This document shows, one piece after another, positions 25,834-35,699 of a DNA stretch of 64,000 nt. The stretch comes from Pelagicoccus albus. Lineage in GTDB: Bacteria > Verrucomicrobiota > Verrucomicrobiia > Opitutales > Opitutaceae. How positions within the stretch are numbered: position 1 is the first letter of the stretch; every line of letters starts with the position of its first letter. The DNA lies in the NCBI RefSeq assembly GCF_014230145.1, contig NZ_JACHVC010000012.1, positions 1,183,001-1,247,000 of the forward strand, given 5' to 3'. The notes beneath the pieces were generated by a model, which worked only from the letters and a program-made list of their open reading frames with translations, was not told the DNA's origin and searched no databases. The position numbers were made by a program, and so were the translations under genes.

Positions 25834-27138
25834 ATGAATCCTATCACCTTAAAAAAAGTATCCCTAGCCGCTGCGGCTATCAGTCTATCCTCCTTCTCGC
25901 TTCAGGCCGGTTCCTTCAAGGAAATGTCTGAACACCTCGATCTTGATGGCGACTTCGTCGGTTTCATGGATTTCGATGGCGACGGGCAAATGATTGGAGA
26001 AAAGCTCAACGTGATCTATCAGCAGGTTGCCGAAGCGAATCCAAATGTACCTCCGTTTCCCATCGATTTCCCAAGCTTATTCGAAACCTTGGGCTTTGGT
26101 TCGGTTCGTTCTATTGGAATGAGTTCTTCCGAGGTGGAAGAGGGGCTTTTCCGTAATTTGTCGGTGACTTTGCTCGAGGGTGAGCCAGCTGGCTTGTTCA
26201 GCGTTTATGATCTCGAACCTACGGGTTTCCGAGCCGCTGAATTCGCTCCTGCGGACGCGACCACAGCGATGTCCGGTCGCTTGGACTACGACGCGATCGT
26301 AACTACCGCCAAGGCCTTGGCTAGCCAAGTAATGGGACCGATGGGTGAGGGTATGGTGATGCAAGGGTTGTCGCAGCCAGTTCCAGGTACCGACGTGACC
26401 ATTGCGGAAATCGTATCGGGACTTTCTGGTGGAATGGATCTGATCTTGAGCCAGAGTTTTGAAAACCCACAGATGCCGGACATCAAAGCGTGGATTTCAC
26501 TGAAGGATGCAGGCGCTCTGATCCCTCGCTTGGAGCCTCTTCTCGCTCAGGTGCAAGGTCAGTTCGTCGACACGGACCATGGCCGCGTGGCCGATCTTTC
26601 CGCTCTGCTGCAGGGTGCTCCCTTCGGACTCTACATCGAAGATCCAGCAGACTCTGACGATCTTCTTATCTACACCGATGCGGCTTGGGTGGCTTCTTTC
26701 GGAAGCCCCAGCGATTCTCTTAAGAGCACCCCTGAGTTTATCAAGGTGACCGAGCGTCTTCCTGATGACGCTGCCTTTTATGCTTACAGCAAAGGCGTGG
26801 ATCTCTCCCAGATCCTTGTTGCGCTAGAATCGAATCCCCAAGCGGCTGCTTACGTGCCTCTGATCGAAAACGCAGTTACTTCGCTCTTTGGCGGATTCCT
26901 CGCTCCAAACGCATCGGCGACTTACCGCGACGATGATGCCCTAATCACAGACAGCTACGCTGGCTTCTCCTACAAGGGATTGATGATGGCGCTTCCAGCC
27001 GGTATCGGCGCAGGTGTCGGTGCGGCAGCGATCGCTGAGAAGATGAAGCAGCCGGAAGCCTGGGAAGAGGAAGCCTGGGAAGAGGAAGACTACAGCGAGG
27101 AATCTGACGATTCCGACGACGGTTTCTACGACGAATAA
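25834..27138 (+). CDS. Secreted protein of unknown function with acidic C-terminal tail
   Basis: 434 residues with a signal peptide (VSLAAAAISLSSFSLQA, cleavage before GSF). The mature part begins with two short Asp/Gly-rich motifs (LDLDGDFVGFMDFDGDGQ) that could bind Ca2+. Then follow alternating helices and strands without recognised catalytic motifs. Near the end a hydrophobic segment (LMMALPAGIGAGVGAAAIA, about 385-403) resembles a membrane anchor, and it is followed by a very acidic tail of alternating Glu/Trp and Asp/Ser. Layout (signal, globular part, helix, charged tail) fits a membrane-anchored exported protein. It ends at a good terminator and is probably monocistronic. I do not recognise the family. 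Confidence 0.75.
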   Translation: MNPITLKKVSLAAAAISLSSFSLQAGSFKEMSEHLDLDGDFVGFMDFDGDGQMIGEKLNVIYQQVAEANPNVPPFPIDFPSLFETLGFGSVRSIGMSSSEVEEGLFRNLSVTLLEGEPAGLFSVYDLEPTGFRAAEFAPADATTAMSGRLDYDAIVTTAKALASQVMGPMGEGMVMQGLSQPVPGTDVTIAEIVSGLSGGMDLILSQSFENPQMPDIKAWISLKDAGALIPRLEPLLAQVQGQFVDTDHGRVADLSALLQGAPFGLYIEDPADSDDLLIYTDAAWVASFGSPSDSLKSTPEFIKVTERLPDDAAFYAYSKGVDLSQILVALESNPQAAAYVPLIENAVTSLFGGFLAPNASATYRDDDALITDSYAGFSYKGLMMALPAGIGAGVGAAAIAEKMKQPEAWEEEAWEEEDYSEESDDSDDGFYDE

Positions 27139-27161
27139 GCCTTGTTCATCGCATCAATTTC

Positions 27162-27194
27162 AAACGCTCCAGCCTCGAGTTGGAGCGTTTTTTT
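27162..27194 (+). terminator. Intrinsic terminator after the 25834-27138 gene
   Basis: A perfect 10-bp stem AAACGCTCCA / TGGAGCGTTT with a 9-nt loop is followed by T7. Confidence 0.9.
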
Positions 27195-27297
27195 GTATTC
27201 CAAATCTAGCCTTGCACGCGGCTGATTCCTTGCGGAGTGACAAAACCGTAATCTTTAGGGACCAGTTTTGGTAATGCAGCGGTGGTTAACTGCTCCC

Positions 27298-27726
27298 ATG
27301 AAAACGCTAATTGCCATAACATCACTTCTCATCGCTAGCTCGGCTTTTGCTGCCAACTCGGATCAGCGCGAAACCCGAGCGGACAACCCTCCTGCGGCCG
27401 GTCGCTTGTTTGCCAAAATCGATACCGACCGGAACGACCATGTAGACGAGGCGGAATTGGCCACCGCTCTCTTCAAGCGCGACGAGCATCAAATCGCTCG
27501 AATCAACCAGCTACAGAAGACGGGCTCTCCTCGAGCCGTGGTAGCTCTTGCCCGCTTCGAAGCTGAAAAGTCTGACCTCATGCTGGCGACTCCGGAAAAA
27601 GCTTCTGGATTTATCGTAGCCAATTTCGATCGCGATGGGGATTGGGAGCTCAACGAAGCGGAATTGATGACTGCATTTCGCAGCTTGCACAAGTGGCAAG
27701 AGACTACTCGCGACACCCGCATTTAG
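27298..27726 (+). CDS. Secreted EF-hand protein
   Basis: 142 residues from ATG 27298; upstream in-frame starts (TTG 27268, ATG 27274) precede a less natural N-terminus. It has a signal peptide MKTLIAITSLLIASSAFAAN. Two EF-hand loops are visible: DTDRNDHVDEAE (about 44-55) and DRDGDWELNEAE (about 114-125), each with Asp/Asn at positions 1, 3 and 5 and Glu at 12. It should bind Ca2+ outside the cytoplasm. Small EF-hand proteins of this type are common in Verrucomicrobiota and Planctomycetota. No partner is evident. Confidence 0.85.
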   Translation: MKTLIAITSLLIASSAFAANSDQRETRADNPPAAGRLFAKIDTDRNDHVDEAELATALFKRDEHQIARINQLQKTGSPRAVVALARFEAEKSDLMLATPEKASGFIVANFDRDGDWELNEAELMTAFRSLHKWQETTRDTRI

Positions 27727-27873
27727 GGAGGTCTACCGAGATTAAATTTACTGCCTTCGAATCCCGAGAGCGTTCGTTTTTTCTTAAGAATCGCAAGTGC
27801 ATGGTGTACCGTAATGTAATACAGTGTATCATTTAATTCTTGTTTGGCGCTCCAGTCATCTTAACGTTTAAGC

Positions 27874-28638
27874 ATGATCTCAGAAATGATGACGGGAGAA
27901 ATTGAGAGTAAAGCCGGCGGTATTCAGGTGATTGCCCGGGCTGCTGATGTCTTGAGGATTCTGGCGAGAAATTCGGCTGGTTTGAGTTTGGCAGGGATTG
28001 CCAAAGAGGCGGATTTGGCTCGCTCCACGGTGCAGCGAATCGTGCAAGCTCTAGAAGCCGAGGGATTTGTGGAATCTTCTGGCTCTGCCGGCGGCTACCA
28101 GCTTGGTCCGGCTCTCTCGGAGTTGGTCTACTGCAGGCAGATCGATATCGCCTCTGAAGTGCGCCCGCATTTGGAGCGCCTTTCGGCTGAGTTGAAAGAG
28201 ACGGTAGCTCTTTTCACCCTATCGGGATCCAAGCTATCCGCCATCGATCGTTGCATCCCAGAGTCATTGCTTAGGGTTGTTTTTCCGGTAGGAGCCATTC
28301 CTCATCCCGCCCACGAGCTTGCCCCCGGCCGGGCGATCCTGGGTGAATTGCCGGAGGATCAGGTTCGAACTATTTTAGAAAGTACCTTACCGGCGGAAAA
28401 GGTGGAAAAGGAGCTCGCTACCATCGAACCGCAACCTGAAGGGGCACGTGATACCGGAGTATACATCCGAGGTGTCTGCGGATTTTCCGTGCCCCTCCGG
28501 ACTCAGTTTGGTGTTTACGCGCTCTGCGCTGTTTTGCCCGATTTAAGAGCCGAAGGGCGTGAAGGGATAATTCTCTCAGCCCTGCAACGCAGCCGCGTGC
28601 AGATCGAAAGCAAGATAGGTTCTGACCGTTTCGATTAA
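27874..28638 (+). CDS. IclR-family transcriptional regulator
   Basis: 254 residues. An N-terminal winged helix (about 18-78) contains GLSLAGIAKEADLARSTVQR and IVQALEAEGFVESS, typical of IclR. The effector-binding domain follows, with APGRAILGELPEDQ near the middle and the closing RGVCGFSVPLRTQFGVYALC block. The gene converges on the murein-peptide fusion gene with a 1-bp gap. Regulation of murein-peptide or dipeptide use is possible but is only a positional guess. Upstream, GTGTA direct repeats near 27803-27829 could be a binding site. Confidence 0.92.
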   Translation: MISEMMTGEIESKAGGIQVIARAADVLRILARNSAGLSLAGIAKEADLARSTVQRIVQALEAEGFVESSGSAGGYQLGPALSELVYCRQIDIASEVRPHLERLSAELKETVALFTLSGSKLSAIDRCIPESLLRVVFPVGAIPHPAHELAPGRAILGELPEDQVRTILESTLPAEKVEKELATIEPQPEGARDTGVYIRGVCGFSVPLRTQFGVYALCAVLPDLRAEGREGIILSALQRSRVQIESKIGSDRFD

Positions 28639-28639
28639 G

Positions 28640-30448
28640 TTACTCGTTGACGGCCCGGTTCTCTTCGATCGCTCCCAAACCGCTGCGCAGGAGCTCGATC
28701 AAGTTGTCCAAGTGCTTCTCGTGCAGGGCGGAGACGGATAGCGGCGGAAGCTCGTAGGTTATCACGTGCCAGCCTTTTTCTTTGGCCCAGCTCCCGAAAG
28801 ATCCGGGAGTTTGGTAGCCGATATTTCCCACCAGAGGAAGTCCGGTTCGCTTGGAGAGCCAGTAGCCGAGCCGGCTGTAATCGGGATCTTCGATACAAGC
28901 GAGCGGGGCGTGCAGGGAAATGATGGTCTGCGGAGCCAGCGATTCGACGAGGTGGATCAAAGCCTGAGTCTCTGGTTCTGAACCTGCATGACTTCCTGTT
29001 GAGAAGCTAACTCTACCATGATCCGGCGCCCATTTTGTGGATACCGGGTCGCTTTGCCAGTTACTGGCTGGGAAATTGCGATTTAGCTCTACGCCGTTTG
29101 CGTTGCAGCGGGTACCCAGCAAGGTGCCGTCCGGGTTGGCGCACAGCACCGCTGCGCAATTGGGTGAAATTCCATCGAGCGAGCGGATCGCTTTGGAGAG
29201 AAGGGTGGTGGTTTCAGGCTCTTCACCGTGGATGGCCGCAAAGAGCAGGACCTCGCAATTTCCGCTCTGCGGCAAATGAACCTCCAGCGGAACCCCTTGC
29301 ACGGAGGTCCCATAACAAGCATGTGCGGGAGGTGTTTGGGCTCTTTGGGGAATCGGTTTGTCGAGTGGCGGATGAGACGTCCAAAGGTCTAGACTTGGCT
29401 GAACGCCGATCCCTCTCAGCTTTTGGGTGGGTTCGAAGGAAAGACGTCCCCAATTTTCCGCCAAACCCTCGAAAGGGTCATTTCGCGTGAGCAAGGCTCC
29501 GTCCAGATCCAGCCAATCGGCCATAGATCCCAGCTGAAACGCTGCTGCGATGCCGAGGCTACTTTCGATCATACATCCTATTTGCCTCTTCAGGCCGAGA
29601 GCTTTTGCTTTCTTGAGCAATTCGAAGGTCGGGGCGATTCCGCCTGACTTGGTGAGTTTCACGTTTACGCCGTCGAAGGCTTGGGAACAGTGCTCTAGAT
29701 CTAGCGGCCCGCAGCAAGATTCGTCCGCCACCAGCGGCAGCGGGCTATTTTCTTTGAGCCAGATAGCTTCTTTCAAAGGCGTGTAGCGAGGCATGGGTTG
29801 TTCCACGAATTCGATGGGCCCGTATCGCTCGATCGTGCGAAGGGCGTGCAAGGCGTCTTCGCTCGATTTCCAAGCTTCGTTGCCGTCGATCCGCAGGGGC
29901 TTGTCAGGACTAACGCTTCGCAGGGCTTGCAGCGACTCTTCCAACCCTTGGGCGCTCACTTTCAGCTTCAAAATCGGAAAACGCTCCGCTTCGCGTACCT
30001 TGCGGACTATTTCTTGGGGCGAGGAGATCCCAATGCTGAAGGAAGTCGGAGGGAGCGACGAAGGCTGGAAATCGATTTCTAGGAGCTCGGACAGGCTATA
30101 GCCTTTCAATTTTGCGGCCCCATCGTGCAAGGCGAGGTCGATGGCTGATTTGGCAGCGAAATCGCCTTCTGGCAGGCTGTGCAGGTAAGCGAGGCTTTGG
30201 TCCAAATTCTCAAAGGACACCTGGCTCCAGTCGAATTCGCGTAGGAATCGCAGCACGTCCAAACTCGTTTCGCCGTAAGTCGTAACGGGGGCGGCTTCGC
30301 CAAATCCTTGAGTACCATCTGGGGAGTCGAGACGAAGGTAGACGGCGCTCCTCTCCGCGATACCGCGCCCATTGCGTCCGGTTCGGCTGGCGATGGACCA
30401 AGGTTGCTCGAGTTCGAGTGTATAGACGCGGATATGATGCCTCAGCAT
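28640..30448 (-). CDS. Fusion enzyme: L-Ala-D/L-Glu dipeptide epimerase + murein peptide amidase MpaA
   Basis: 602 residues from ATG 30448; the frame runs further upstream to 30664, but that part overlaps the divergent gene and lacks similarity. Residues 1-350 are an enolase-superfamily dipeptide epimerase: KLK with Lys161/Lys163, metal ligands Asp188, Glu216 and Asp242, catalytic Lys264 (VNVKLTKSGG) and the substrate-specifying DLD (Asp314, Asp316). Residues about 375-602 match MpaA of the M14 zinc carboxypeptidases: HGEE (His407, Glu410), NPDGT, NGVELNRNFPASNW, SLHAPLACIEDP (His513) and YELPP (Glu566). In E. coli MpaA releases L-Ala-D-Glu from murein tripeptide and YcjG epimerises it to L-Ala-L-Glu, so the fusion joins successive steps. 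The protein has no signal peptide and should act in the cytoplasm. Confidence 0.93.
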   Translation of the reverse strand: MLRHHIRVYTLELEQPWSIASRTGRNGRGIAERSAVYLRLDSPDGTQGFGEAAPVTTYGETSLDVLRFLREFDWSQVSFENLDQSLAYLHSLPEGDFAAKSAIDLALHDGAAKLKGYSLSELLEIDFQPSSLPPTSFSIGISSPQEIVRKVREAERFPILKLKVSAQGLEESLQALRSVSPDKPLRIDGNEAWKSSEDALHALRTIERYGPIEFVEQPMPRYTPLKEAIWLKENSPLPLVADESCCGPLDLEHCSQAFDGVNVKLTKSGGIAPTFELLKKAKALGLKRQIGCMIESSLGIAAAFQLGSMADWLDLDGALLTRNDPFEGLAENWGRLSFEPTQKLRGIGVQPSLDLWTSHPPLDKPIPQRAQTPPAHACYGTSVQGVPLEVHLPQSGNCEVLLFAAIHGEEPETTTLLSKAIRSLDGISPNCAAVLCANPDGTLLGTRCNANGVELNRNFPASNWQSDPVSTKWAPDHGRVSFSTGSHAGSEPETQALIHLVESLAPQTIISLHAPLACIEDPDYSRLGYWLSKRTGLPLVGNIGYQTPGSFGSWAKEKGWHVITYELPPLSVSALHEKHLDNLIELLRSGLGAIEENRAVNE

Positions 30449-30519
30449 GAGGCCGAGCTCGAGCAGGTTTCCCGCCAAATAAATGGACCTTGGCCTAGGA
30501 ATTGCATGTCGACGGCCCC

Positions 30520-31689
30520 ATGCGTCCAATTCTGCATCTTTGTATCTTAATGCTATCGGCTTTGCCCTTCTGCCATGCTGCCGACCTGGTGGAAGAAGCC
30601 CTCGAGTCCAATCGGGACTGGGCTGAGCTAGAGCCCTATCAAGGCAAGATAACACAGTCCACATTTGTGACTGCTATGGACCGTATCTATGCGCCCAATG
30701 CGGACTGGCGCCCTTGGATGGAAGTCGATGAAAAAGGAGTTTGGATCGAGAAGGGAGCCAGGCCCGGTGAGGGAAGAATGCGATTGCGATTCGCGGCTGG
30801 CGACGCTGCTCAATTTTCCTATCAGCCACGTGATTTGAAAGGATTACGCATTGCGATCGATCCCGGGCACATCGGGGGAATTTGGGGCGTGGTGGAAGAG
30901 CGTTCCTTTTCCATTGGCGACGGACCCGTGGTGCGAGAAGGGGATTTGACCTTGCAGACTGCGAAGCGGCTGGAGGTGGCGCTGCGGGAGCTGGGAGCGG
31001 AGGTATTCCTGACCCGGGAGTCTGCCCAGCCGGTTACGGAATTGCGGGCGGAGGATTTTACGGTAGCGGCCTTGCTCAAGTTGGGCAGCGAAGAGGGGAT
31101 GGACAAGCTGGCCAATCGTTACTTTTACCGCACAGCGGAGATTCGGGCTCGTTCCAAGGAAATCGAAGAATGGGGAGGAGCCGACCTAGCGGTTGCCTTG
31201 CACATCAATGCAAGCGGCTTCGAGGATCCGGACAATCCGAGCCTACATGAGAAAAACGATGCCCATGTGCTTATCCACGGCTGCTACCTTGATGGCGAGT
31301 TGGCCGATCCCGATCAGCGTATCGAAATGCTGCTACGGCTGTTGAAAGGCTATCATGTTGTAGAGGAAAAGGTCGGGGCGGAAATGGTCCGTACCATGCG
31401 GGAATCGACGGGATTGCCTGCCTATGATTACCCTCGTGGAAATGCAGCCCCGCTGGACGACGAAAAATACCTTTGGAGCCGAAACCTATTGGCCAATCGG
31501 CTGTTTGATTGTCCGGTCGTTTTCCTTGAGCCTTGGCAGGCCAACAGCGTTGCGGTCTACGAGTGGGCAGGAGCTGGAGACTACGAGGGCGAGCGGAGTT
31601 TTGGGGGCGAGTCCAGGATCTCTCTTCCCGCCCAGTATGCCGACTTCGTCATTGAAGCCCTTACGAGCCTTTACGGTGCCGCGAAATAA
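30520..31689 (+). CDS. Secreted N-acetylmuramoyl-L-alanine amidase (Amidase_3)
   Basis: 389 residues from ATG 30520, chosen because it begins the signal peptide MRPILHLCILMLSALPFCHA; ATG 30502 would add six residues. The Amidase_3 zinc-site motifs are all present: AIDPGHIGG, then REGDLTL, ALHINAS, and the catalytic-type VFLEPW. A roughly 65-residue insertion (about residues 185-245) separates the second and third motifs. Enzymes of this family cut the bond between N-acetylmuramic acid and L-Ala in peptidoglycan, releasing stem peptides. It is divergent from the epimerase-MpaA fusion with about 70 bp between starts, so peptide release outside and peptide recycling inside are encoded back to back. 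Confidence 0.9.
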   Translation: MRPILHLCILMLSALPFCHAADLVEEALESNRDWAELEPYQGKITQSTFVTAMDRIYAPNADWRPWMEVDEKGVWIEKGARPGEGRMRLRFAAGDAAQFSYQPRDLKGLRIAIDPGHIGGIWGVVEERSFSIGDGPVVREGDLTLQTAKRLEVALRELGAEVFLTRESAQPVTELRAEDFTVAALLKLGSEEGMDKLANRYFYRTAEIRARSKEIEEWGGADLAVALHINASGFEDPDNPSLHEKNDAHVLIHGCYLDGELADPDQRIEMLLRLLKGYHVVEEKVGAEMVRTMRESTGLPAYDYPRGNAAPLDDEKYLWSRNLLANRLFDCPVVFLEPWQANSVAVYEWAGAGDYEGERSFGGESRISLPAQYADFVIEALTSLYGAAK

Positions 31690-31767
31690 GGAATTGGGCG
31701 CGGCCAAGTTTATTTTCCCGACTCCGCGCTTGTCGGGCTCGGGCTAAGCTCTCAGTTTGCCAGCGTT

Positions 31768-34700
31768 ATGATAATCCTTCGTGGCGCTCCCTCACATTCC
31801 GAATTCCGTTTGCAGAAGCTGAAAGCCTCGCTCGAGGCTGCTGGACTGCCGGTCAAATCCGTTTACGCGGAATACTTGCACGCTGCCGAGGTCGAAGGCG
31901 AATTCAGCGAGGAGGAGCATTCCGTCCTAGCCAAATTGCTCACCTACGGACCGAAGCTGGAGGAGCACGAACCGCAAGGCTTGCAGCGCATCGTGACACC
32001 ACGCCCGGGCACGCTCTCCCCTTGGTCCTCCAAGGCTACGGATATCGCCCACATTTGCGGTCTGGCGAAGCTCGAGCGTGTAGAGCGAGCGGTTTCATTC
32101 TGGATCGAACTGGAAGAAGGCGACCTCGATATCGAGCAGCTCAAGACCATCGACGCCCAGCTGCACGACCGGATGACGCAAGTCGTGTTCAGCACGCAAG
32201 AAGAGCTGGGAATCCTCTTCCGCCACGAAAATCCCAAGCCCTTCACCACCGTGCCGGTTCTGGAAGGTGGACGGGAAGCGCTTGTCGACGCCAACAAGAC
32301 GCTGGGGCTCGCCCTCGCCGAAGACGAGATCGACTACTTGGTAGAAAATTTTGTGAAGCTCGGCCGCGATCCAGCGGACATTGAGCTGATGATGTTTGCC
32401 CAAGCCAACTCCGAACACTGCCGTCACAAGATTTTCAACGCATCATGGGACATCGATGGGGAGGCTCAGGAGAAGTCGCTCTTCAAGATGATCAAAAACA
32501 CCTTCGAGATGCGAAGCGAAGGCATCTTGTCCGCTTACAAGGACAACGCCGCCGTTTTCGAAGGCAGCAAAGGAAACCGCTTCTTCGCGGATCCCAAGAC
32601 CAACGCTTACGCGCCGTCGCTCGAAGATATCGCCATCCTCTGCAAGGTGGAAACGCACAATCACCCAACCGCTATCTCCCCGTTTCCCGGAGCTGCGACT
32701 GGCTCTGGCGGCGAAATCCGCGACGAAGGGGCGACCGGTGTCGGATCTAAGCCGAAGGCAGGCTTGAATGGTTTCACTGTATCCAATCTTAAATTACCCG
32801 GTGCCCTGCAGCCTTGGGAGAAGGATTTTGGAAAGCCGGAGCGTATCGTGTCCGCTCTCGATATCATGATCGACGGCCCGCTCGGCGGAGCAGCCTTCAA
32901 CAACGAATTTGGCCGTCCTAATATCCTCGGCTACTTCCGTACCTTCGAGCAGGAAGTCCCCGGAGCCAATGGCCCGGAAGTGCGTGGTTACCACAAGCCA
33001 ATCATGTTAGCCGGTGGACTCGGAAACATCCGCCACGAACACATCGAAAAGGGTATCGTCAACGCCGGCGACAAGCTAGTGGTCCTCGGCGGCCCCACCA
33101 TGTTGATCGGCTTAGGCGGTGGCGCGGCTAGCTCCATCGATAGCGGCACTGGAAACGAGGATCTCGATTTCGCTTCTGTACAACGCGACAATCCTGAGAT
33201 GGAACGTCGCTGTCAGGAAGTGATCGACCGCTGTTGGGCTTTGGGCAACGAAAACCCGATCGCCTTCATTCACGACGTGGGAGCGGGTGGACTTTCCAAC
33301 GCGATGCCGGAGCTCGTGAACGACGCGGGCAAGGGAGGTATCTTCGATCTGCGCAAGATCAACAACGACGAGCCTGGCATGAGCCCGCTCGAGATCTGGT
33401 GTAACGAGTCGCAAGAGCGTTACGTGATGGCGATCCCGGGCGACCGTATTGAATCGTTCGAGACGATCTGCCAACGCGAACGTTGTCCGTACGCCATAAT
33501 TGGCGAGGCGACCGATGAGCGTCAGCTTGTCCTAAACGACCCGCATTTTGGTAATACGCCAATCGATATTCCGCTCGACGTACTGCTTGGGAAGCCGCCT
33601 CGCATGCATCGTAGCGAGACAAAACTGACCCGTCCGCAGGAGCCACTTTCGCTGGGCGGCGTTACCTTGGAAGAAGCTGCCAAGCGTGTGCTTTCGCATC
33701 CGTCCGTTGCGGACAAGACCTTTTTGATCACCATCGGTGACCGCACTGTAACCGGCTTAATTCACCGCGATCAAATGGTGGGACCTTGGCAGGTGCCAGT
33801 GGCCGACTGCGCGGTGACCGCGTCTTCGTTTGACGGATACACTGGAGAAGCGATGTCCATGGGCGAACGCACTCCGACCGCTGTTAACAACGCGGCCGCC
33901 TCCGCTCGACTCGCTGTCGGTGAGGCTTTGACCAACCTCGCCGCCGCTCAAGTTGGTCCTTTGACGGGTGTTAACCTCTCCGCCAACTGGATGGCGGCCC
34001 CATCGGTTCCTGGTGACGCGGTTGATCTCTATGAAGCCGTGAAGGCAGTGGGCTTGGAGCTCTGTCCAGAGTTGGGAGTTACTATCCCAGTCGGAAAGGA
34101 CTCCATGAGCATGAGCACCGTGTGGCAGGAGCAGGGCGTTGAGAAGCGTGTTACTTCTCCCACTTCTTTGATCATTTCCGCCTTCGCTCGCTGCGAGGAC
34201 ATTCGTCTGTCGCTCACTCCGCAGCTTATTCAGGATGCGGATACAAGCTTGGTTCTGATCGACCTCGGTCGCGGCAAGAACCGTTTGGGCAGTTCGATTT
34301 TGGCTCAAACCTTGAGCCAAATGGGCGAAGGTTCTCCCGATGTGGATTCCGCGGAAGATTTGAAGAGTTTCTGGAATGCGATCCAAGAGCTGGGAGTTAA
34401 GAAGAAGTTGCTCGCTTACCACGACCGTTCGGATGGCGGGCTTTTCGCCGCAGCGGTAGAAATGGCCTTTGCGGGAAATGTCGGTTTGGATCTCGAGATT
34501 CCTGCGGAAGCGGATGCTTTTGAAGCTCTGTTTTCTGAAGAGCTGGGAGCTTTGATTCAGATCAAGGATAGCGAGCAAGAGGAAGTCTTAGAGGTGTTGC
34601 GTGCTCACGGACTGGATACTTGCAGCACTGTTGTTGCCAATCTCAATGACGATCTCACCATCAAAGTCCTGCAAGGAGGGGAAGACATTTACGACGAAGA

Positions 34701-35643
34701 ACTTTCTACCCTGCGTGGCATCTGGTCGGACGTAACCTTCCGCATGCAGAGCCTGCGCGACAATCCGGAGTCAGCCGCTTCCGAGCAGAAGATTCGCCAG
34801 GATATGTCCAACAAAGGCATATCGCCTAAGGTTACTTTTGATATCAAACCGAGCAAGTCGCTCGCCTTCCGCCCGCGAATGGCGATCCTCCGCGAGCAAG
34901 GCGTGAATGGCGAAGTCGAAATGGCAGCCGCCTTCCACCGTGCCGGTTTCGACTGTATCGACGTTCACATGACGGATGTGCTCAGCGGCGAGATCTCCCT
35001 CAGCAACTTCAAGGGCTTGGCCGCTTGTGGTGGCTTCAGCTACGGAGACGTTTTGGGAGCAGGAGAAGGTTGGGCCAAGAGTATCCTTTTCAATGCCAAA
35101 GCCCGTGAAGAGTTTAAGGCCTTCTTTGAGCGCGAAGACACGTTCTCGCTCGGCGTGTGCAACGGCTGCCAAATGCTCAGCAATTTAAGAGAGCTCATCC
35201 CTGGCACTGCGCATTGGCCGCACTTCGTGCAAAATCGAAGCGAGCGCTATGAAGGCCGCCTTGTTTCGGTGAAGATCGAGAAAAGCCCAAGCATCCTCTA
35301 CAAGGGAATGGAAGGCAGCGTTCTCCCGATCGCGGTGGCTCACGGGGAAGGACGCGCCGAGTTCAAAAGCTCCGAAGCAGCGGAAGCCTGCAACGCTTCA
35401 GGTCTCGTTTCCGCCCGCTACGTGGACAACAACCACGAAGCCACCGAAGCGTATCCACTTAACCCGAACGGAAGCCCATTTGGCATTACCAGTTTAACCA
35501 GTGAAGACGGTCGGGCCACGATTCTGATGCCGCATCCCGAGCGCGTTTTCCGCAGCGTGCAGCTCAGCTGGGCACCAAAGGAGTGGGGCGAAGATTCCCC
35601 CTGGATGCGCATGTTCCGCAACGCCCGTACCTTTGTCGGCTAG
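31768..35643 (+). CDS. purL: Phosphoribosylformylglycinamidine synthase, single-chain type
   Basis: 1,291 residues, the length of the single-polypeptide PurL of proteobacteria. It catalyses the ATP- and glutamine-dependent conversion of FGAR to FGAM, step four of purine synthesis. The order is: N-terminal PurS-like part, two AIR-synthase-like halves ([20 protein letters not shown]; later [15 protein letters not shown]), then a class I glutaminase with the nucleophile in [11 protein letters not shown] and the His-Glu pair in LMPHPERVF near the end. Signatures of the ATP site ([13 protein letters not shown]) are intact. No other pur gene is in the window. A terminator follows 22 bp after the stop. 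Confidence 0.98.
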   Translation: MIILRGAPSHSEFRLQKLKASLEAAGLPVKSVYAEYLHAAEVEGEFSEEEHSVLAKLLTYGPKLEEHEPQGLQRIVTPRPGTLSPWSSKATDIAHICGLAKLERVERAVSFWIELEEGDLDIEQLKTIDAQLHDRMTQVVFSTQEELGILFRHENPKPFTTVPVLEGGREALVDANKTLGLALAEDEIDYLVENFVKLGRDPADIELMMFAQANSEHCRHKIFNASWDIDGEAQEKSLFKMIKNTFEMRSEGILSAYKDNAAVFEGSKGNRFFADPKTNAYAPSLEDIAILCKVETHNHPTAISPFPGAATGSGGEIRDEGATGVGSKPKAGLNGFTVSNLKLPGALQPWEKDFGKPERIVSALDIMIDGPLGGAAFNNEFGRPNILGYFRTFEQEVPGANGPEVRGYHKPIMLAGGLGNIRHEHIEKGIVNAGDKLVVLGGPTMLIGLGGGAASSIDSGTGNEDLDFASVQRDNPEMERRCQEVIDRCWALGNENPIAFIHDVGAGGLSNAMPELVNDAGKGGIFDLRKINNDEPGMSPLEIWCNESQERYVMAIPGDRIESFETICQRERCPYAIIGEATDERQLVLNDPHFGNTPIDIPLDVLLGKPPRMHRSETKLTRPQEPLSLGGVTLEEAAKRVLSHPSVADKTFLITIGDRTVTGLIHRDQMVGPWQVPVADCAVTASSFDGYTGEAMSMGERTPTAVNNAAASARLAVGEALTNLAAAQVGPLTGVNLSANWMAAPSVPGDAVDLYEAVKAVGLELCPELGVTIPVGKDSMSMSTVWQEQGVEKRVTSPTSLIISAFARCEDIRLSLTPQLIQDADTSLVLIDLGRGKNRLGSSILAQTLSQMGEGSPDVDSAEDLKSFWNAIQELGVKKKLLAYHDRSDGGLFAAAVEMAFAGNVGLDLEIPAEADAFEALFSEELGALIQIKDSEQEEVLEVLRAHGLDTCSTVVANLNDDLTIKVLQGGEDIYDEELSTLRGIWSDVTFRMQSLRDNPESAASEQKIRQDMSNKGISPKVTFDIKPSKSLAFRPRMAILREQGVNGEVEMAAAFHRAGFDCIDVHMTDVLSGEISLSNFKGLAACGGFSYGDVLGAGEGWAKSILFNAKAREEFKAFFEREDTFSLGVCNGCQMLSNLRELIPGTAHWPHFVQNRSERYEGRLVSVKIEKSPSILYKGMEGSVLPIAVAHGEGRAEFKSSEAAEACNASGLVSARYVDNNHEATEAYPLNPNGSPFGITSLTSEDGRATILMPHPERVFRSVQLSWAPKEWGEDSPWMRMFRNARTFVG

Positions 35644-35665
35644 GCGGAGCATCAAGTTATAGTTT

Positions 35666-35699
35666 AAGGCCGTCGGTGATCTCTCGCCGGCGGCCTTTT
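35666..35699. terminator. Terminator between purL and the rhomboid gene
   Basis: Stem AAGGCCGTCGG / CCGGCGGCCTT (10 of 11 paired) with flanking T4 on the right and AA on the left. It overlaps the end of the minus-strand rhomboid gene and may serve both strands. Confidence 0.75.

Noticed and set aside
30449-30664. N-terminal extension of the epimerase-MpaA frame
   Set aside because: It overlaps the divergent amidase start and signal peptide, lacks similarity to epimerases, and ATG 30448 gives the normal epimerase N-terminus.
33757-34578. 273-codon frame antisense to purL
   Set aside because: purL is intact across this stretch with all motifs; the antisense product is Arg/Ser/His-rich without known features.
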